Source: Acidobacteriota bacterium | Lineage (GTDB): Bacteria > Acidobacteriota > Vicinamibacteria > Vicinamibacterales > CAVVIG01 | NCBI GenBank assembly: GCA_003222535.1 | Contig: QHWJ01000383.1 | Coordinates: 1 to 50,521, forward strand | Direction: 5' to 3' | DNA: 50,521 bases | In this document: positions 1 through 9,024 of the stretch, in pieces | How positions within the stretch are numbered: position 1 is the stretch's first letter | Layout: every line of letters starts with the position of its first letter | Position numbers and translations under genes: made by a program | Notes under the pieces: model-generated | Database searches by the model: none | What the model was told of the DNA's origin: nothing | What the model saw: the letters and a program-made list of their open reading frames with translations, nothing else

Positions 1-159
1 GCCATCGAGCCGGACAACGCCGATGCCCATACGAACCTCGGCGTGGTGTTCCTGACAGAAGGGGCTCGCGACCTGGCGGCGCGCGAGTTTCGGGCGGCAC
101 TGCAGCTGAGTCCCGATCACGCGCTCGCGCGTGAGGGGCTGCGGAAGGTCGAACGCTGA
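1..159 (+). CDS. TPR-repeat protein, C-terminal end (partial)
   Basis: The window opens inside a reading frame that runs to a TGA at 157-159. The visible 52 residues fit the helix-turn-helix rhythm of tetratricopeptide repeats: a segment reading DAHTNLGVVFLTEG, then AAREFRAALQLSPDHALARE. The alternation of small and aromatic residues and the LSPDHA turn are typical of TPR consensus positions. TPR proteins are scaffolds for protein contacts, and this family is often secreted or membrane attached in Acidobacteriota. The start and any other domains lie before the window, so the full function cannot be given. Confidence 0.7.
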   Translation, partial: AIEPDNADAHTNLGVVFLTEGARDLAAREFRAALQLSPDHALAREGLRKVER

Positions 160-238
160 GCGGCACGCGGATCATCGGATTGGAACCAATTTCTTGGACG
201 CGAGGCGAGGCCCACAGCGCACGCGGCACGTTGTAGCG

Positions 239-267
239 TTGACACTGCCTGAACCTGATGCTAGTGT
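239..267 (+). promoter_or_regulatory. Candidate sigma70-type promoter for the TonB receptor
   Basis: A perfect TTGACA lies at 239-244 and a weak -10, TAGTGT, at 262-267, with a 17-base spacer. It is upstream of the receptor gene that starts at 375. The -10 matches only the key T, A and final T positions, so the call is tentative. Confidence 0.35.
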
Positions 268-374
268 CCTGTCCCCTCGTATTTGTTGACAATGATCCGG
301 AGCGCGGCGCCCTGATGGCAAGGCGCGGAGCGAGCAGCCTGCACCCATCTTCGGTTCCGTCTGGAGAAGAGGTT

Positions 375-3300
375 ATGAGGATGCGACGGTCGTCGGGCAT
401 TGTGCTGCTGCCGGCATGGGTGATGCTCCTGCTCCTTCCCGCCACGAGCTCCGCGCAGACGGCCGAGATCGCGGGCGTGGTCCGCGACTCGAGCGGCGCC
501 GTGCTTCCCGGGGTCACGGTCGAGGCGTCCAGCCCTGCGCTCATCGAGCGCACACGCGTGGTCTACACCGACAGCCAGGGACAGTACCGCGTGATTGCGC
601 TCAGTCCCGGCGAATACAAGGTCACGTTCACGCTGCCGGGCTTCAACACGGCCGTCCGCGAGCGGATCGTCTTGAACGCCGCGTTCACGGCGACTGTTGA
701 CGGCTCGCTCTCGGTCGGATCGGTCGAAGAGACCGTCACCGTGTCGGGCCAAACGTCGCTCGTCGACATCCAGGCGACCACGCAGCGCCGCGCGCTCACC
801 AGCGAGATCCTCAACGAACTGCCTACGGGACGGTCGTTCCAGAATCTGGCGATCCTCGTGCCGGGCGTGCAGATGCCGCTCCTCTATCAGGATGTCGGTG
901 GCTCGGACGGCAACCGCTGGCAGACGCTGAAAGTGCACGGCAGCCGCGACGACCAGATGCCGCTCTTGTTGAACGGCATGCCGTTCAACAACATGAACAA
1001 CTCGGGCGGCGGCTACAACCACACGCTCGCCATCAACACCGGCACCGTCCAGGAAATGACCGTCATGACGAGCGGTTCGACGGCCGAGTCCCGCACGAGC
1101 GGCGTCGTGTCCAACACGGTGGCCAAGGACGGCGGCAACCGGTTCACGTACTACTTCTACGCCGATTTCACCAACAGCAGTCTGCAGAGCGACAACCTGT
1201 CGGACGAGCTCATCGCGCAGGGGCTCAACGCGGGCACGCGGGTCAAGCGCATTGCCGAAGTGAACCCGACGATGGGTGGCCCGATCCTCAAGGATCGGTT
1301 GTGGTTCTACGGCGGGTACCGCTACCTGACATCCCAGAAATACCTGGCCGGATCCTTTCTGAACAAGTTCCCGAACTCTCCCCAGTACTGCGCCCGAACC
1401 GCCGGCTGCACGTATCTCGGCGTGCTGGTGCCGGACTCGCGCGATCTGGCGCAGCAGGACTTCAGCGGCGACAGCTTCCACCATTCGTACACCACGAATC
1501 TGACGTGGCAGATTTCGCAGAAGAACAAGGTCAACCTGTTCTACCACCTGGGTGACCGGCATCTGGATGGCGACTCCAGCATCAACGCGTCGCCCGAGGC
1601 AGCCAACTTCCTCTTCTCGAAGCCGGACTACCTCACGCAGGCGCAGTGGACGAATCCACTCACCAGCCGGGTCCTGCTCGAAGGCGGCTTCACCTTCTTC
1701 AACGAGCTGTGGTGGCAGGGACAGCGCGATCGGCCCGCCGGGGTCGTGCTCGGTTATGGACCGGACAGCACGATCCCGAAGCTGGAACAGTCGATCCCGA
1801 TCGCGTATGGGGCGAATCTCACGAACATCCGGGCGTTCAACCACCAGTTCAACATGCGGCTTGCCGCCAACTACGTCACGGGCAGCCACGCCATCAAGGT
1901 CGGCATGCAGGACATGTGGGGCACGCGCAACTTCTCCTACGACACCAACCAGGCGCAGCGCTGGATCTTCTTGAACGGGTCGCCCGTCAGCATCACGCAG
2001 TACGCGCGACCGCTGATTGACCGCCAGAAGCTCAAGGCGGCGCTCGGTCTCTACGCGCAGGACAGATGGACGATTCGTAACGTGACGCTGAATCTCGGGC
2101 TGCGGTTCGACTATCACAACGCCTACGTGCCGGCCCAGGACATCGAAGCGATCCCGTTCGTCGGACCCAAGAGCTACGATGCGCTCACTGACTCACCCTC
2201 GTGGAAGGATCTTTCGCCGCGCCTCGGGGCGGCGTGGGATACACGGGGCAACGGCAGGACGGTCGCGCGGTTCAACTACGGGCACTACGTCGCCAGCGAG
2301 TCGGTCGCGACCGCGACGGCGAACAACCCGGTGAACACGCGCATCAACAACGCGAGCCGGCGGTGGACCGATACGAATGGCAACCTCCTCCCGGACTGCG
2401 ATCTCGGCAACTCGGCCTTGAACGGCGAGTGCGGCGCGCTCAGTGCGCCGCTCGGCCAGCTGAATATCGTGACCAGGTGGGACCCGGACGTCTTGAATGG
2501 ATGGAATGTTCGGCCGAACGACAACGAGTTCTTGCTGGGCCTTCAGCAGCAGGTGACGGAGCGTCTGACGCTGGATGCGCAGTGGACCTACCACCGGTTC
2601 GGGAACTTCTTCGCAACCCAGTACCGCGCGACGCCCCCCCAGGGATACGACAGCTACTGCGTCACGGCACCGACGGATGCGCGGCTGCCGAACGGCGGCG
2701 GCAACCAGCTCTGCGGGTTCGTCGACGTCAAGCCGACGTACTTTGGCCTCACTCCCGACAATTTCGTGACGTCGGCCAGCAAGTTCGGCGACGTGAAAGA
2801 TGTCTACTCGGGGATCGATCTGAGCGCGACGACGCGGTTCGCTCAGGGCGGCGTGGCGTCGGGCGGCATTAGTGCCGGCCGCGAGCGCACCGACTTCTGC
2901 GGCGTCATCGGCCAGGCGCAGATCGGGTCGAACACCGACACGACCGCTGGCAAGGTCTTCCTCGACAACGTCGTCGGAAACAACATCAACCTGACCGGAC
3001 CCACGGCCGCCGGGTACCCCAGCTCGTTGTATTGCAGCGTGACTCCGCCCTACCAGCCAGACTGGAAGGCGCTCGTCACCTATCCGCTGCCACTCGGGTT
3101 GAGCGTGAGTGCGACGTGGCAGAATCGCGCCGGCCCACAGAAGCTGGCGAGCTACGTCGTGTCCGGACCTCAGACAACGCTCGGCCGGGCATTGTCGCTG
3201 GGCACCGCCACGGCCCCCCTCATCGCGCCCGGTACGGAGTACGCGGATCGTATGAACCAGGTGGACGTTCGCATCGCGAAGTCGCTGAAATTCGCGACAA

Positions 3301-3452
3301 CGGGTCGAGTGCAGGCCACGATGAGCGTGTTCAACCTGTTCAACGCCAATTCCACCCTGGTGTGGAACACCACCTACGGGTCGAGCTGGCTGACACCCAG
3401 CCTCATCCTGCAGGGGCGACTCGTGAAGTTCGGCGCCCGGTTCGACTTCTGA
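375..3452 (+). CDS. TonB-dependent receptor with carboxypeptidase-regulatory-like domain
   Basis: Outer-membrane receptor of about 1025 residues. I place the start at ATG 375 because a purine-rich SD (GGAGAAGAGG, 363-372) precedes it and a clean signal peptide follows (hydrophobic core, cleavage near SSAQ); an upstream start at 258 would bury the signal. After the signal comes a carboxypeptidase-regulatory-like beta-sandwich (EIAGVVRDSSGAVLPGVTVE), then a plug region (about residues 125-260) and a long aromatic-rich beta-barrel ending in RLVKFGARFDF, a terminal aromatic pattern usual for barrels. Such receptors import oligosaccharides, peptides or metal chelates with energy from TonB-ExbBD. 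The substrate cannot be told from sequence. No SusD-like partner is adjacent. Confidence 0.9.
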   Translation: MRMRRSSGIVLLPAWVMLLLLPATSSAQTAEIAGVVRDSSGAVLPGVTVEASSPALIERTRVVYTDSQGQYRVIALSPGEYKVTFTLPGFNTAVRERIVLNAAFTATVDGSLSVGSVEETVTVSGQTSLVDIQATTQRRALTSEILNELPTGRSFQNLAILVPGVQMPLLYQDVGGSDGNRWQTLKVHGSRDDQMPLLLNGMPFNNMNNSGGGYNHTLAINTGTVQEMTVMTSGSTAESRTSGVVSNTVAKDGGNRFTYYFYADFTNSSLQSDNLSDELIAQGLNAGTRVKRIAEVNPTMGGPILKDRLWFYGGYRYLTSQKYLAGSFLNKFPNSPQYCARTAGCTYLGVLVPDSRDLAQQDFSGDSFHHSYTTNLTWQISQKNKVNLFYHLGDRHLDGDSSINASPEAANFLFSKPDYLTQAQWTNPLTSRVLLEGGFTFFNELWWQGQRDRPAGVVLGYGPDSTIPKLEQSIPIAYGANLTNIRAFNHQFNMRLAANYVTGSHAIKVGMQDMWGTRNFSYDTNQAQRWIFLNGSPVSITQYARPLIDRQKLKAALGLYAQDRWTIRNVTLNLGLRFDYHNAYVPAQDIEAIPFVGPKSYDALTDSPSWKDLSPRLGAAWDTRGNGRTVARFNYGHYVASESVATATANNPVNTRINNASRRWTDTNGNLLPDCDLGNSALNGECGALSAPLGQLNIVTRWDPDVLNGWNVRPNDNEFLLGLQQQVTERLTLDAQWTYHRFGNFFATQYRATPPQGYDSYCVTAPTDARLPNGGGNQLCGFVDVKPTYFGLTPDNFVTSASKFGDVKDVYSGIDLSATTRFAQGGVASGGISAGRERTDFCGVIGQAQIGSNTDTTAGKVFLDNVVGNNINLTGPTAAGYPSSLYCSVTPPYQPDWKALVTYPLPLGLSVSATWQNRAGPQKLASYVVSGPQTTLGRALSLGTATAPLIAPGTEYADRMNQVDVRIAKSLKFATTGRVQATMSVFNLFNANSTLVWNTTYGSSWLTPSLILQGRLVKFGARFDF

Positions 3453-3501
3453 TCGACGACCGACCACCGCGCGGCCGCTCGTGGCATGACAGGAGGCCCG
3501 C

Positions 3502-6500
3502 TCACTCTAGGAGCGTGTCCGAGAAATGTGAACACGCTCCTAGTAGGCCGGCTCCGCCGACGAAAAACGCCCGGAATTCGCAACTCGTTCCGCGCGAAGC
3601 GCGGCTACTAGGAGCCCGTGAGGCATTACTCAGACGGGCTCCTAGTGAACGGGCCTCTTCACTTTTCAGGCACGTCCGCCCAAGCCATTCCCAGAAATGC
3701 CGTTCGTCGTCTGCCTGCGGCTGCACCACAGGCGCCAGCTGTCTGGCGGCATCCACCTGACCGGCCAGGCAGAGCGCGTACACGCGAAGAGGCCGAATCG
3801 GCTCGCCCCGCAGGCCTCGATGCTCGGCATGCGCAAATGCCGATGCGGCTCCCAGGTAGTCGCGGGTGACGAGCGCCGTCAGGCCCCGCACAAAAAGGGG
3901 CGCGCCTGTGCCGTCGTCGCGGCCCGCCGCAATTCGCGCCTTGACGTCGTCGCTGCCCAGCATCCACAGCGGCAGCGTGCGCAGCGGCGTCTCGGTCAGC
4001 AGCCAGTGCAGGTCCTCGATTTGCCGCAGCGGCCGACCGCCCTCCCAGAAGACGCGGTTCAGCATGCGCTGGTGATCGAAGTACAGCAGCGTCGCATCAA
4101 TCACGCGTTCGGGCCAGAGGCGCCGAATAAAGGGCGAGGCCGCAAAGGCCTGACGCGCTCTGGCGGGATCGATGACTGCCTCATACATCTGGGTGACGGC
4201 AGGATCGACGCCGTATCGCGGATCGGACAGCGAAGGCCTGCCTGGAACAGGCCGCAGCCGCTGCGGGTGGTTGTCGACGAGCGGCGGCGCGTCTCCGGCC
4301 AGCTGGCGCAGGTACGCTGAATCCCCCAGAAACGTGGCTCCAATCTGCTGCGGCAACTCCAGACCGACTTCGGACAGGCGGGCGCGCAGGGCTGGCACTT
4401 GCCACGGCCTGACGAACTCGTCTTCGGACACCGGCCCGGCGGCGCGCCGGCTGCCGACCAGCATCAGATCGAACGGCGTGGCGTTCCATAGCGAGCAATC
4501 GCCGAAGGTGTCACAAAAGGCGCGAATGATCGTGCTCACGTCTGTCCCCGGATCGGGACGTCCGATCGGAAGCCAGTAAGTGGTGATGCCACCGTCCGCA
4601 AGCCGATCGTGAATGAGCTGAAAATACTCGCGCGTGTAGATGTTCACGGCGCCGGGCGTCCGCGGCGGCGGCGGCTCGCCCGTGATGAGGTCGAACCGCT
4701 CGGAGGTCCTGTGCAGAAACTGCCGCCCGTCCTCGATGTGAAGCCGAACGCGAGGATCACGGAGAGGGTGCTTCATCGGGTAGACGACATCGCTCATCCT
4801 GACGATGTCGCCTGAGATCTCGGCGATGTCGATCGACTCGACCGAGGGCAGATCGAGCGCGGCGCCGGCCGTTACGCCCACGCCGTAACAGACAACCAGC
4901 ACACGCTTGACCGGGCCCTGGTGCAGCATCATGGGCCAGTACACGAAGTACCGCATGTAGCGCAGCGCGGGCACCGCGGTTCCGGACATCGAGAAGCCGT
5001 TGGTCACCAGGCGACTGTAGACGGGCTCATCCATCCATTTCTGTTGCATCAGGATGATCGACTCGGATGGCCCCTCTCGGGTCGCGACGATTTCCGATCC
5101 GTCGGCAGCATAGGGTCGGGTGATCCGCGCGAAGTACACATCGCGCATCAGCCCGAAGGGAAACGACGCGAGCGCGACCGCGAGCGCGGCGCCGCTCACG
5201 ACGAAGGCCGGAGATCGCACATGCGCGCGCCACGACGAGAGGCCACCGAGCGCCAGGCCGCCAATCGCGACGTAGGCCGCCGCGAGCGCGAACGACGCGC
5301 GTTCCATACCGAGTGCCGGCAGCAGGACGAAGGCCGAGACGAGCGGACCGCACATGCCGCCGGCGGTGTTGGCCAGCGCCAGCCATCCTGCCGCCCTGGT
5401 CTCGACGATGACGGCCCGCTGGAGCGCGGCGCCGACGAGCGTGAACAGCACGCCGGAGAGCAGCGACGCCGGCAAGGTCAGGACGCTGGCCAGCCAGAGC
5501 GTCCGATGCCACGCCGCGATCTGCGTGCCCTCGGTGAGCGCCTGGAATCCTGCGTACGAGGCGGCCACCGCAACGCCGGCTGCAAAGGCGACCGCGGGCA
5601 CATGGAGCTCCGCCTGCGGATTCTTCGTCAGCCAGAACGAGGCCGACAGTCCGCCGAGCGCGATCGACGCGAGCACCACCGCCAGCATCAGGCTGGCGGC
5701 CAGTGTCGTCGACAGCACGAACATCGTCAGAAACCGGAACCAGACCACTTCGAGGGCCAGCAGCGTGGCGCCCGAGAGGAACGCGCTCGCGAGCAAGGGC
5801 CACGCGCGGACGTGCGAGAGCAATCCGTCGGACCGCGAGGCTGGCGCTGTCGCTGGCCACGCTGTCGCTGGCGCGGGCGACGACTGCGATTCGGCCAGGC
5901 GGGTTGGCCGCGCCAGCGCGATTGTGGCAGCAGCCACGCTGAGCAGCCCCGCGGCCCACGCGCTTCCCGCGATGCCGAATGCACCAATGAGCCAGACCTC
6001 GGCGCTGGCCACGCCCGCCACCGCTCCGAGCGTATTCCAACCGTAGGCGTGCCCGAGCGCGAACCCGAAACCGGCACGCGCTCGTGCGAGTGCAGCAACC
6101 AGCAGGGGCAGCGTTGCACCCATGGCCGTGGACGGCACGAGCAGAATGGAAAACGCCGTCACGAAACGGACCACGTTCGCCAGCCAGAGATCCGCGCCCG
6201 CCCGGCCGGTCAGCGTGACCACGGAGCGGGTCAGTCCAGGAAGCGCGTAAGTCAGGACGACGCCGGACACGGCGACGACGATTTCCGCTGCGGCATACGT
6301 GTCGAGGATCCGGCGGATGCGGTGGCCAATCTGCCCGACGATCGCGCTTCCAATCGAGAGGCCTCCCATGAAGCTGGAGAGCACGAGGCTGGTCGCCCAG
6401 ACGCTGCTGCCAAACACCAGAGCGCTCCGGTGAAACCAGACCATCTCGAACACCAGGCCCGCGGCGCCCGACACGAAGCACACGAGCGCCAGCCAGCGCG

Positions 6501-6558
6501 AATCGCGCGCCGCGCTCCGGTCGCCTGGCGCGACGACAGCCGCGCGAGCGCGGACCAC
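3502..6558 (-). CDS. Membrane-embedded spermidine-synthase-like protein
   Basis: About 1018 residues. The first ~470 are hydrophobic, with roughly a dozen membrane spans in two similar halves (GAAGLVFEMVWF near the N terminus, ALEVVWFRFLTMF in the second half). Next comes a Rossmann-type methyltransferase/spermidine-synthase fold: VKRVLVVCYGVGVTAGAAL (cofactor loop), VESIDIAEIS (acidic residue of strand 2) and HIEDGRQFLHRTSERFDLITGEPPPP. This matches fused MFS/spermidine synthase-like proteins common in soil bacteria, whose substrate is mostly unknown. The GTG start overlaps the stop of the upstream MBL-fold gene by one base (TAGTG), so translation is probably coupled. The last ~50 residues, after WLGRTCLKSEEA, are encoded by an inverted-repeat element (3507-3646) and are probably not native. 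Confidence 0.8.
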   Translation of the reverse strand: MVRARAAVVAPGDRSAARDSRWLALVCFVSGAAGLVFEMVWFHRSALVFGSSVWATSLVLSSFMGGLSIGSAIVGQIGHRIRRILDTYAAAEIVVAVSGVVLTYALPGLTRSVVTLTGRAGADLWLANVVRFVTAFSILLVPSTAMGATLPLLVAALARARAGFGFALGHAYGWNTLGAVAGVASAEVWLIGAFGIAGSAWAAGLLSVAAATIALARPTRLAESQSSPAPATAWPATAPASRSDGLLSHVRAWPLLASAFLSGATLLALEVVWFRFLTMFVLSTTLAASLMLAVVLASIALGGLSASFWLTKNPQAELHVPAVAFAAGVAVAASYAGFQALTEGTQIAAWHRTLWLASVLTLPASLLSGVLFTLVGAALQRAVIVETRAAGWLALANTAGGMCGPLVSAFVLLPALGMERASFALAAAYVAIGGLALGGLSSWRAHVRSPAFVVSGAALAVALASFPFGLMRDVYFARITRPYAADGSEIVATREGPSESIILMQQKWMDEPVYSRLVTNGFSMSGTAVPALRYMRYFVYWPMMLHQGPVKRVLVVCYGVGVTAGAALDLPSVESIDIAEISGDIVRMSDVVYPMKHPLRDPRVRLHIEDGRQFLHRTSERFDLITGEPPPPRTPGAVNIYTREYFQLIHDRLADGGITTYWLPIGRPDPGTDVSTIIRAFCDTFGDCSLWNATPFDLMLVGSRRAAGPVSEDEFVRPWQVPALRARLSEVGLELPQQIGATFLGDSAYLRQLAGDAPPLVDNHPQRLRPVPGRPSLSDPRYGVDPAVTQMYEAVIDPARARQAFAASPFIRRLWPERVIDATLLYFDHQRMLNRVFWEGGRPLRQIEDLHWLLTETPLRTLPLWMLGSDDVKARIAAGRDDGTGAPLFVRGLTALVTRDYLGAASAFAHAEHRGLRGEPIRPLRVYALCLAGQVDAARQLAPVVQPQADDERHFWEWLGRTCLKSEEARSLGARLSNASRAPSSRASRGTSCEFRAFFVGGAGLLGACSHFSDTLLE
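3507..3646. repeat. Two-hairpin inverted-repeat element (MITE/BIME-like)
   Basis: Two perfect inverted repeats bracket a 140-base segment: a 12-base arm at 3507-3518 pairs with 3532-3543 (CTAGGAGCGTGT / ACACGCTCCTAG, 13-base loop), and a 13-base arm at 3607-3619 pairs with 3634-3646 (14-base loop). The outer ends are themselves inverted (CTAGGAGC ... GCTCCTAG). A smaller palindrome, CCGCGCGAAGCGCGG, lies between. It forms the 3' end of the spermidine-synthase-like gene. The layout is like a miniature inverted-repeat element or a paired REP unit. Confidence 0.75.
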
Positions 6559-7487
6559 TATCTGCCCAGCTCGCGGTAGATTGCCCGCACGTTGGACGGC
6601 GCCTGCTGCATGTCGTAGCTCTTGTACCGCTCCGGAAGCTGGAGCGAGGTCGCGGCTTCATCGGCCGACTTGCCGGCCGCGATCGCCTGCCGGACCGCGG
6701 CGAGGAAGTCGCGGTTGAAGTCGGCGAACTCCTGCAGGTCGCTCCACCTCATCGTGCGTGGATTGGCAAAGATGGCGGAAGGGGAGCTCGGATTGGCCAT
6801 CGTGGCGGAGCTTTCATCGTGACCCGTGGTGATGCGGGTCACATTCTTGATCTCGGCCAGGGCTTTCGCGAGCGTCTCCGGAAACGCGACGCCGCTGCCG
6901 CCGCTGGCCGTGTCGATGACCGGCGCAGCCTTCGACGGAAAGAGATCCCCGAAGTGCGCCAGGCGCTTCTCCGGGAAGACGACGACCAGATCGCCGTCGG
7001 TATGCCCAGGTCCGAAGTAGTAGAGATCGATCCGGTCGGCTCCGCTCAGAAGCGACAGCTTGTCAGTGACCAGCCGGTTCGGAAGGAACTTCGCGTTGGC
7101 TCCGCGGAAGACGTCCATCTTCTCCATCCGCGCCTTCGCGTTCGCGTGCGCCACGATCTCGGTCGCGGTCGGGAACGCGATGTTCCCGGATACGTGGTCG
7201 ACATTGGCCTGCGTGTTGATGATTGTGGTGACCGGCCTGTCGGTCACCGCCCGGATCGCGTCGAGGATGGGCCTGTCCCAGCCGGGCGGTTTCGTGTCGA
7301 CGAGCAGCACGCCCTCGTCGCGCATCAGGGCCAGCGTGTTGCTGCCGCCCGTCAGCACGTACAAGATGTCTCTGACATCCAGCGTTTGAATGCGGACGAT
7401 CCGGTCGTCCCCTTTCTGCCCTTCGAGTACGGCGGCGATCGACGACAGGAGAGCGAGAAGTGCGGCCGCGCCGACAAACAGCTTCAC
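6558..7487 (-). CDS. Secreted MBL-fold hydrolase with degenerate metal motif
   Basis: About 309 residues with an N-terminal signal peptide (MKLFVGAAALLALLSSIAAVLEG). GTG start with an AGGAGG SD just upstream. The metallo-beta-lactamase fold is supported by ILYVLTGGSNTLALMRDEGVLLVDTK, GPGHTDGDLVVVFP (third-motif His), AHFGDLFP (bridging Asp) and a late TTGHDE. The usual HxHxDH signature is altered: the equivalent segment reads NTQANVDHVSGN, so the first His is Gln and the second is Asn, while the Asp and last His remain. The fold normally binds one or two zinc ions for hydrolysis; this protein may hold only one metal or be inactive. Second gene of a leftward operon: 15 bases after the beta-propeller gene and overlapping the next gene by one base. 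Confidence 0.8.
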   Translation of the reverse strand: MKLFVGAAALLALLSSIAAVLEGQKGDDRIVRIQTLDVRDILYVLTGGSNTLALMRDEGVLLVDTKPPGWDRPILDAIRAVTDRPVTTIINTQANVDHVSGNIAFPTATEIVAHANAKARMEKMDVFRGANAKFLPNRLVTDKLSLLSGADRIDLYYFGPGHTDGDLVVVFPEKRLAHFGDLFPSKAAPVIDTASGGSGVAFPETLAKALAEIKNVTRITTGHDESSATMANPSSPSAIFANPRTMRWSDLQEFADFNRDFLAAVRQAIAAGKSADEAATSLQLPERYKSYDMQQAPSNVRAIYRELGR

Positions 7488-7502
7488 AGGACCTCCTGCG
7501 TG

Positions 7503-8912
7503 TCAGCGACCATCCGCGGCGAGTGAGGCGCAGATGATCTCTTCGTCGTTCCGGGCGTAGATGTGCCGGTTGGCGTACGCGGGATACATCCAGTTCACGT
7601 TCACCAGCTCGCGACGGTTCTGTGGCGGCGAAGTCGGCTTGATGAGATGCGTGCGGCTGATTTCGTGGTAGCCGTCGGGGCTGGGTTTCACGATGATGAG
7701 ATCGCCGCGGTCGTTGTTGATGAACAGCCGATCGCCGTGGCGTACCATCACGCCGGACGCCCATCGTGCGCGTTCCTGGGTCACGGCCTGCGTCTCCCAG
7801 ACGCGCTCGCCGGTCTTCGCCTTGAGACAGCGGAACTGCCCGTAGCTGCAAATCCCGTAGATGTAGTCGCCGATGATGACCGGCGTCGTGATCACCGTGT
7901 GCAGCCCGTCGGTCTGAATCTCGCTGTCGCTCTTCCCTTTCCAGAGCACGGTGACTCCTGGTTTGCTGTCGTCGAGCGACAGCATCAACGGGCCGTCGTA
8001 AAACGTCGAGAAGAACAGCTGAGACCCGCTCTGCACTGGCAGCGCGACCGTCATCGACCCGCCGACTTTGTAGGGCTGCTGCCAGTACGCTTTGCCGGTC
8101 GCCGGATCAAGAGAGGCCACGGCGCCGGGATACCAGATGATCAGTTGCCGAGTGCCGCCGGCGGTGATGATGACCGGCTGTGCCACCCCGAGATCGGTAT
8201 CCGTGGCCAGCGCGCGCCAGATCTCCGCGCCGGTCATCTTGTCGAAGGCGACCACCTTGGCGTCGGGCCGGCCATCGACGAGGGCAATCAGGCGGTTGCC
8301 GTCGACGAGCGGCGCACTCGCGAATCCCCAGTCGAAGGCCCACTTCATGCGGTCGGCGCCGTAGTCTTTCACGTAGTCTTTCCGCCAGATCACCGCGCCC
8401 GTCTTGACGGCGAGGCAGAAGAGCTTCCCGTCGGCGCCGAGGACGTAGACGCGATCGCCATCGACCGTCGGGGTCGCCCGCGGCCCAGTCGGCCACGAGA
8501 TGCCGCGATAGTCGGCGGACCACTCCTGCGTCCACAGGACTTTGCCGGTCTTCTCGTCGAGCGCCAGCGCACGCTCGGTTCCGCGCGGCCGCTGGGTTTC
8601 GACCCAGTCCAGGACGAACACCCGGCCGTCGGCGACCGCCGGGCCTGTGTAGCCGGCCCGGATCGGCGTGCGCCACAGCACCTCGAGGCCGCCGGCTGGA
8701 AACGTGTCGAGAATGTCCGTTTCGTTCCACGTGTTCAGCCGGCCCTTGCCGCCGACCTCCGGCCAGTCTTCGACCCGGCCGGCCGTACGAGTCGCAGGCG
8801 CCTGGGCCGCTTGCGCAGTGATTCGTGTGACGGAGAAGATGCCCGCGCTGGTACCCAGCAGTCGTAGCAGGTCGCGCCGGGTCGGTCTCCCGAAGCGCTC
8901 GTGTTCGCTCAT
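7503..8912 (-). CDS. Tat-exported PQQ-like beta-propeller protein
   Basis: About 469 residues from the ATG at 8912. This start gives a twin-arginine signal (RPTRRDLLRLLGTSAG) followed by AQAAQAPA. The mature part is a repeated WD/PQQ-type propeller, with units such as VFVLDWVETQRPRGTERALALDEKTG, VYVLGADGKLFCLAVKTG and GAVASLDPATGKAYWQQ. These are the A-x-D-x-x-T-G-x-x-x-W blades of BamB and quinoprotein families. No methanol-dehydrogenase active-site signature is obvious, so it may be a binding or scaffold propeller rather than an oxidoreductase. It heads a leftward operon with the MBL-fold and spermidine-synthase-like genes. Confidence 0.75.
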   Translation of the reverse strand: MSEHERFGRPTRRDLLRLLGTSAGIFSVTRITAQAAQAPATRTAGRVEDWPEVGGKGRLNTWNETDILDTFPAGGLEVLWRTPIRAGYTGPAVADGRVFVLDWVETQRPRGTERALALDEKTGKVLWTQEWSADYRGISWPTGPRATPTVDGDRVYVLGADGKLFCLAVKTGAVIWRKDYVKDYGADRMKWAFDWGFASAPLVDGNRLIALVDGRPDAKVVAFDKMTGAEIWRALATDTDLGVAQPVIITAGGTRQLIIWYPGAVASLDPATGKAYWQQPYKVGGSMTVALPVQSGSQLFFSTFYDGPLMLSLDDSKPGVTVLWKGKSDSEIQTDGLHTVITTPVIIGDYIYGICSYGQFRCLKAKTGERVWETQAVTQERARWASGVMVRHGDRLFINNDRGDLIIVKPSPDGYHEISRTHLIKPTSPPQNRRELVNVNWMYPAYANRHIYARNDEEIICASLAADGR

Positions 8913-9024
8913 CGGCACCCAATTGATCGAGAAGCCTTCGAAGAGCGAGCAAGGTAGCACAGGGGTTGTGCCCCCGGCAATGCGATCATCGGACCGCTCT
9001 CTACTGGATCCTGCGCATCAGGTG

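Noticed and set aside
261-2117. Open frame of 618 codons opposite the first TonB receptor
   Set aside because: Composition of a shadow frame, no signal or domain; the receptor is certain on the other strand.
4921-6579. Long open frame of 552 codons on the plus strand
   Set aside because: It is antisense to the spermidine-synthase-like gene and has an Arg/Gln/His-rich composition typical of a GC-rich shadow frame.
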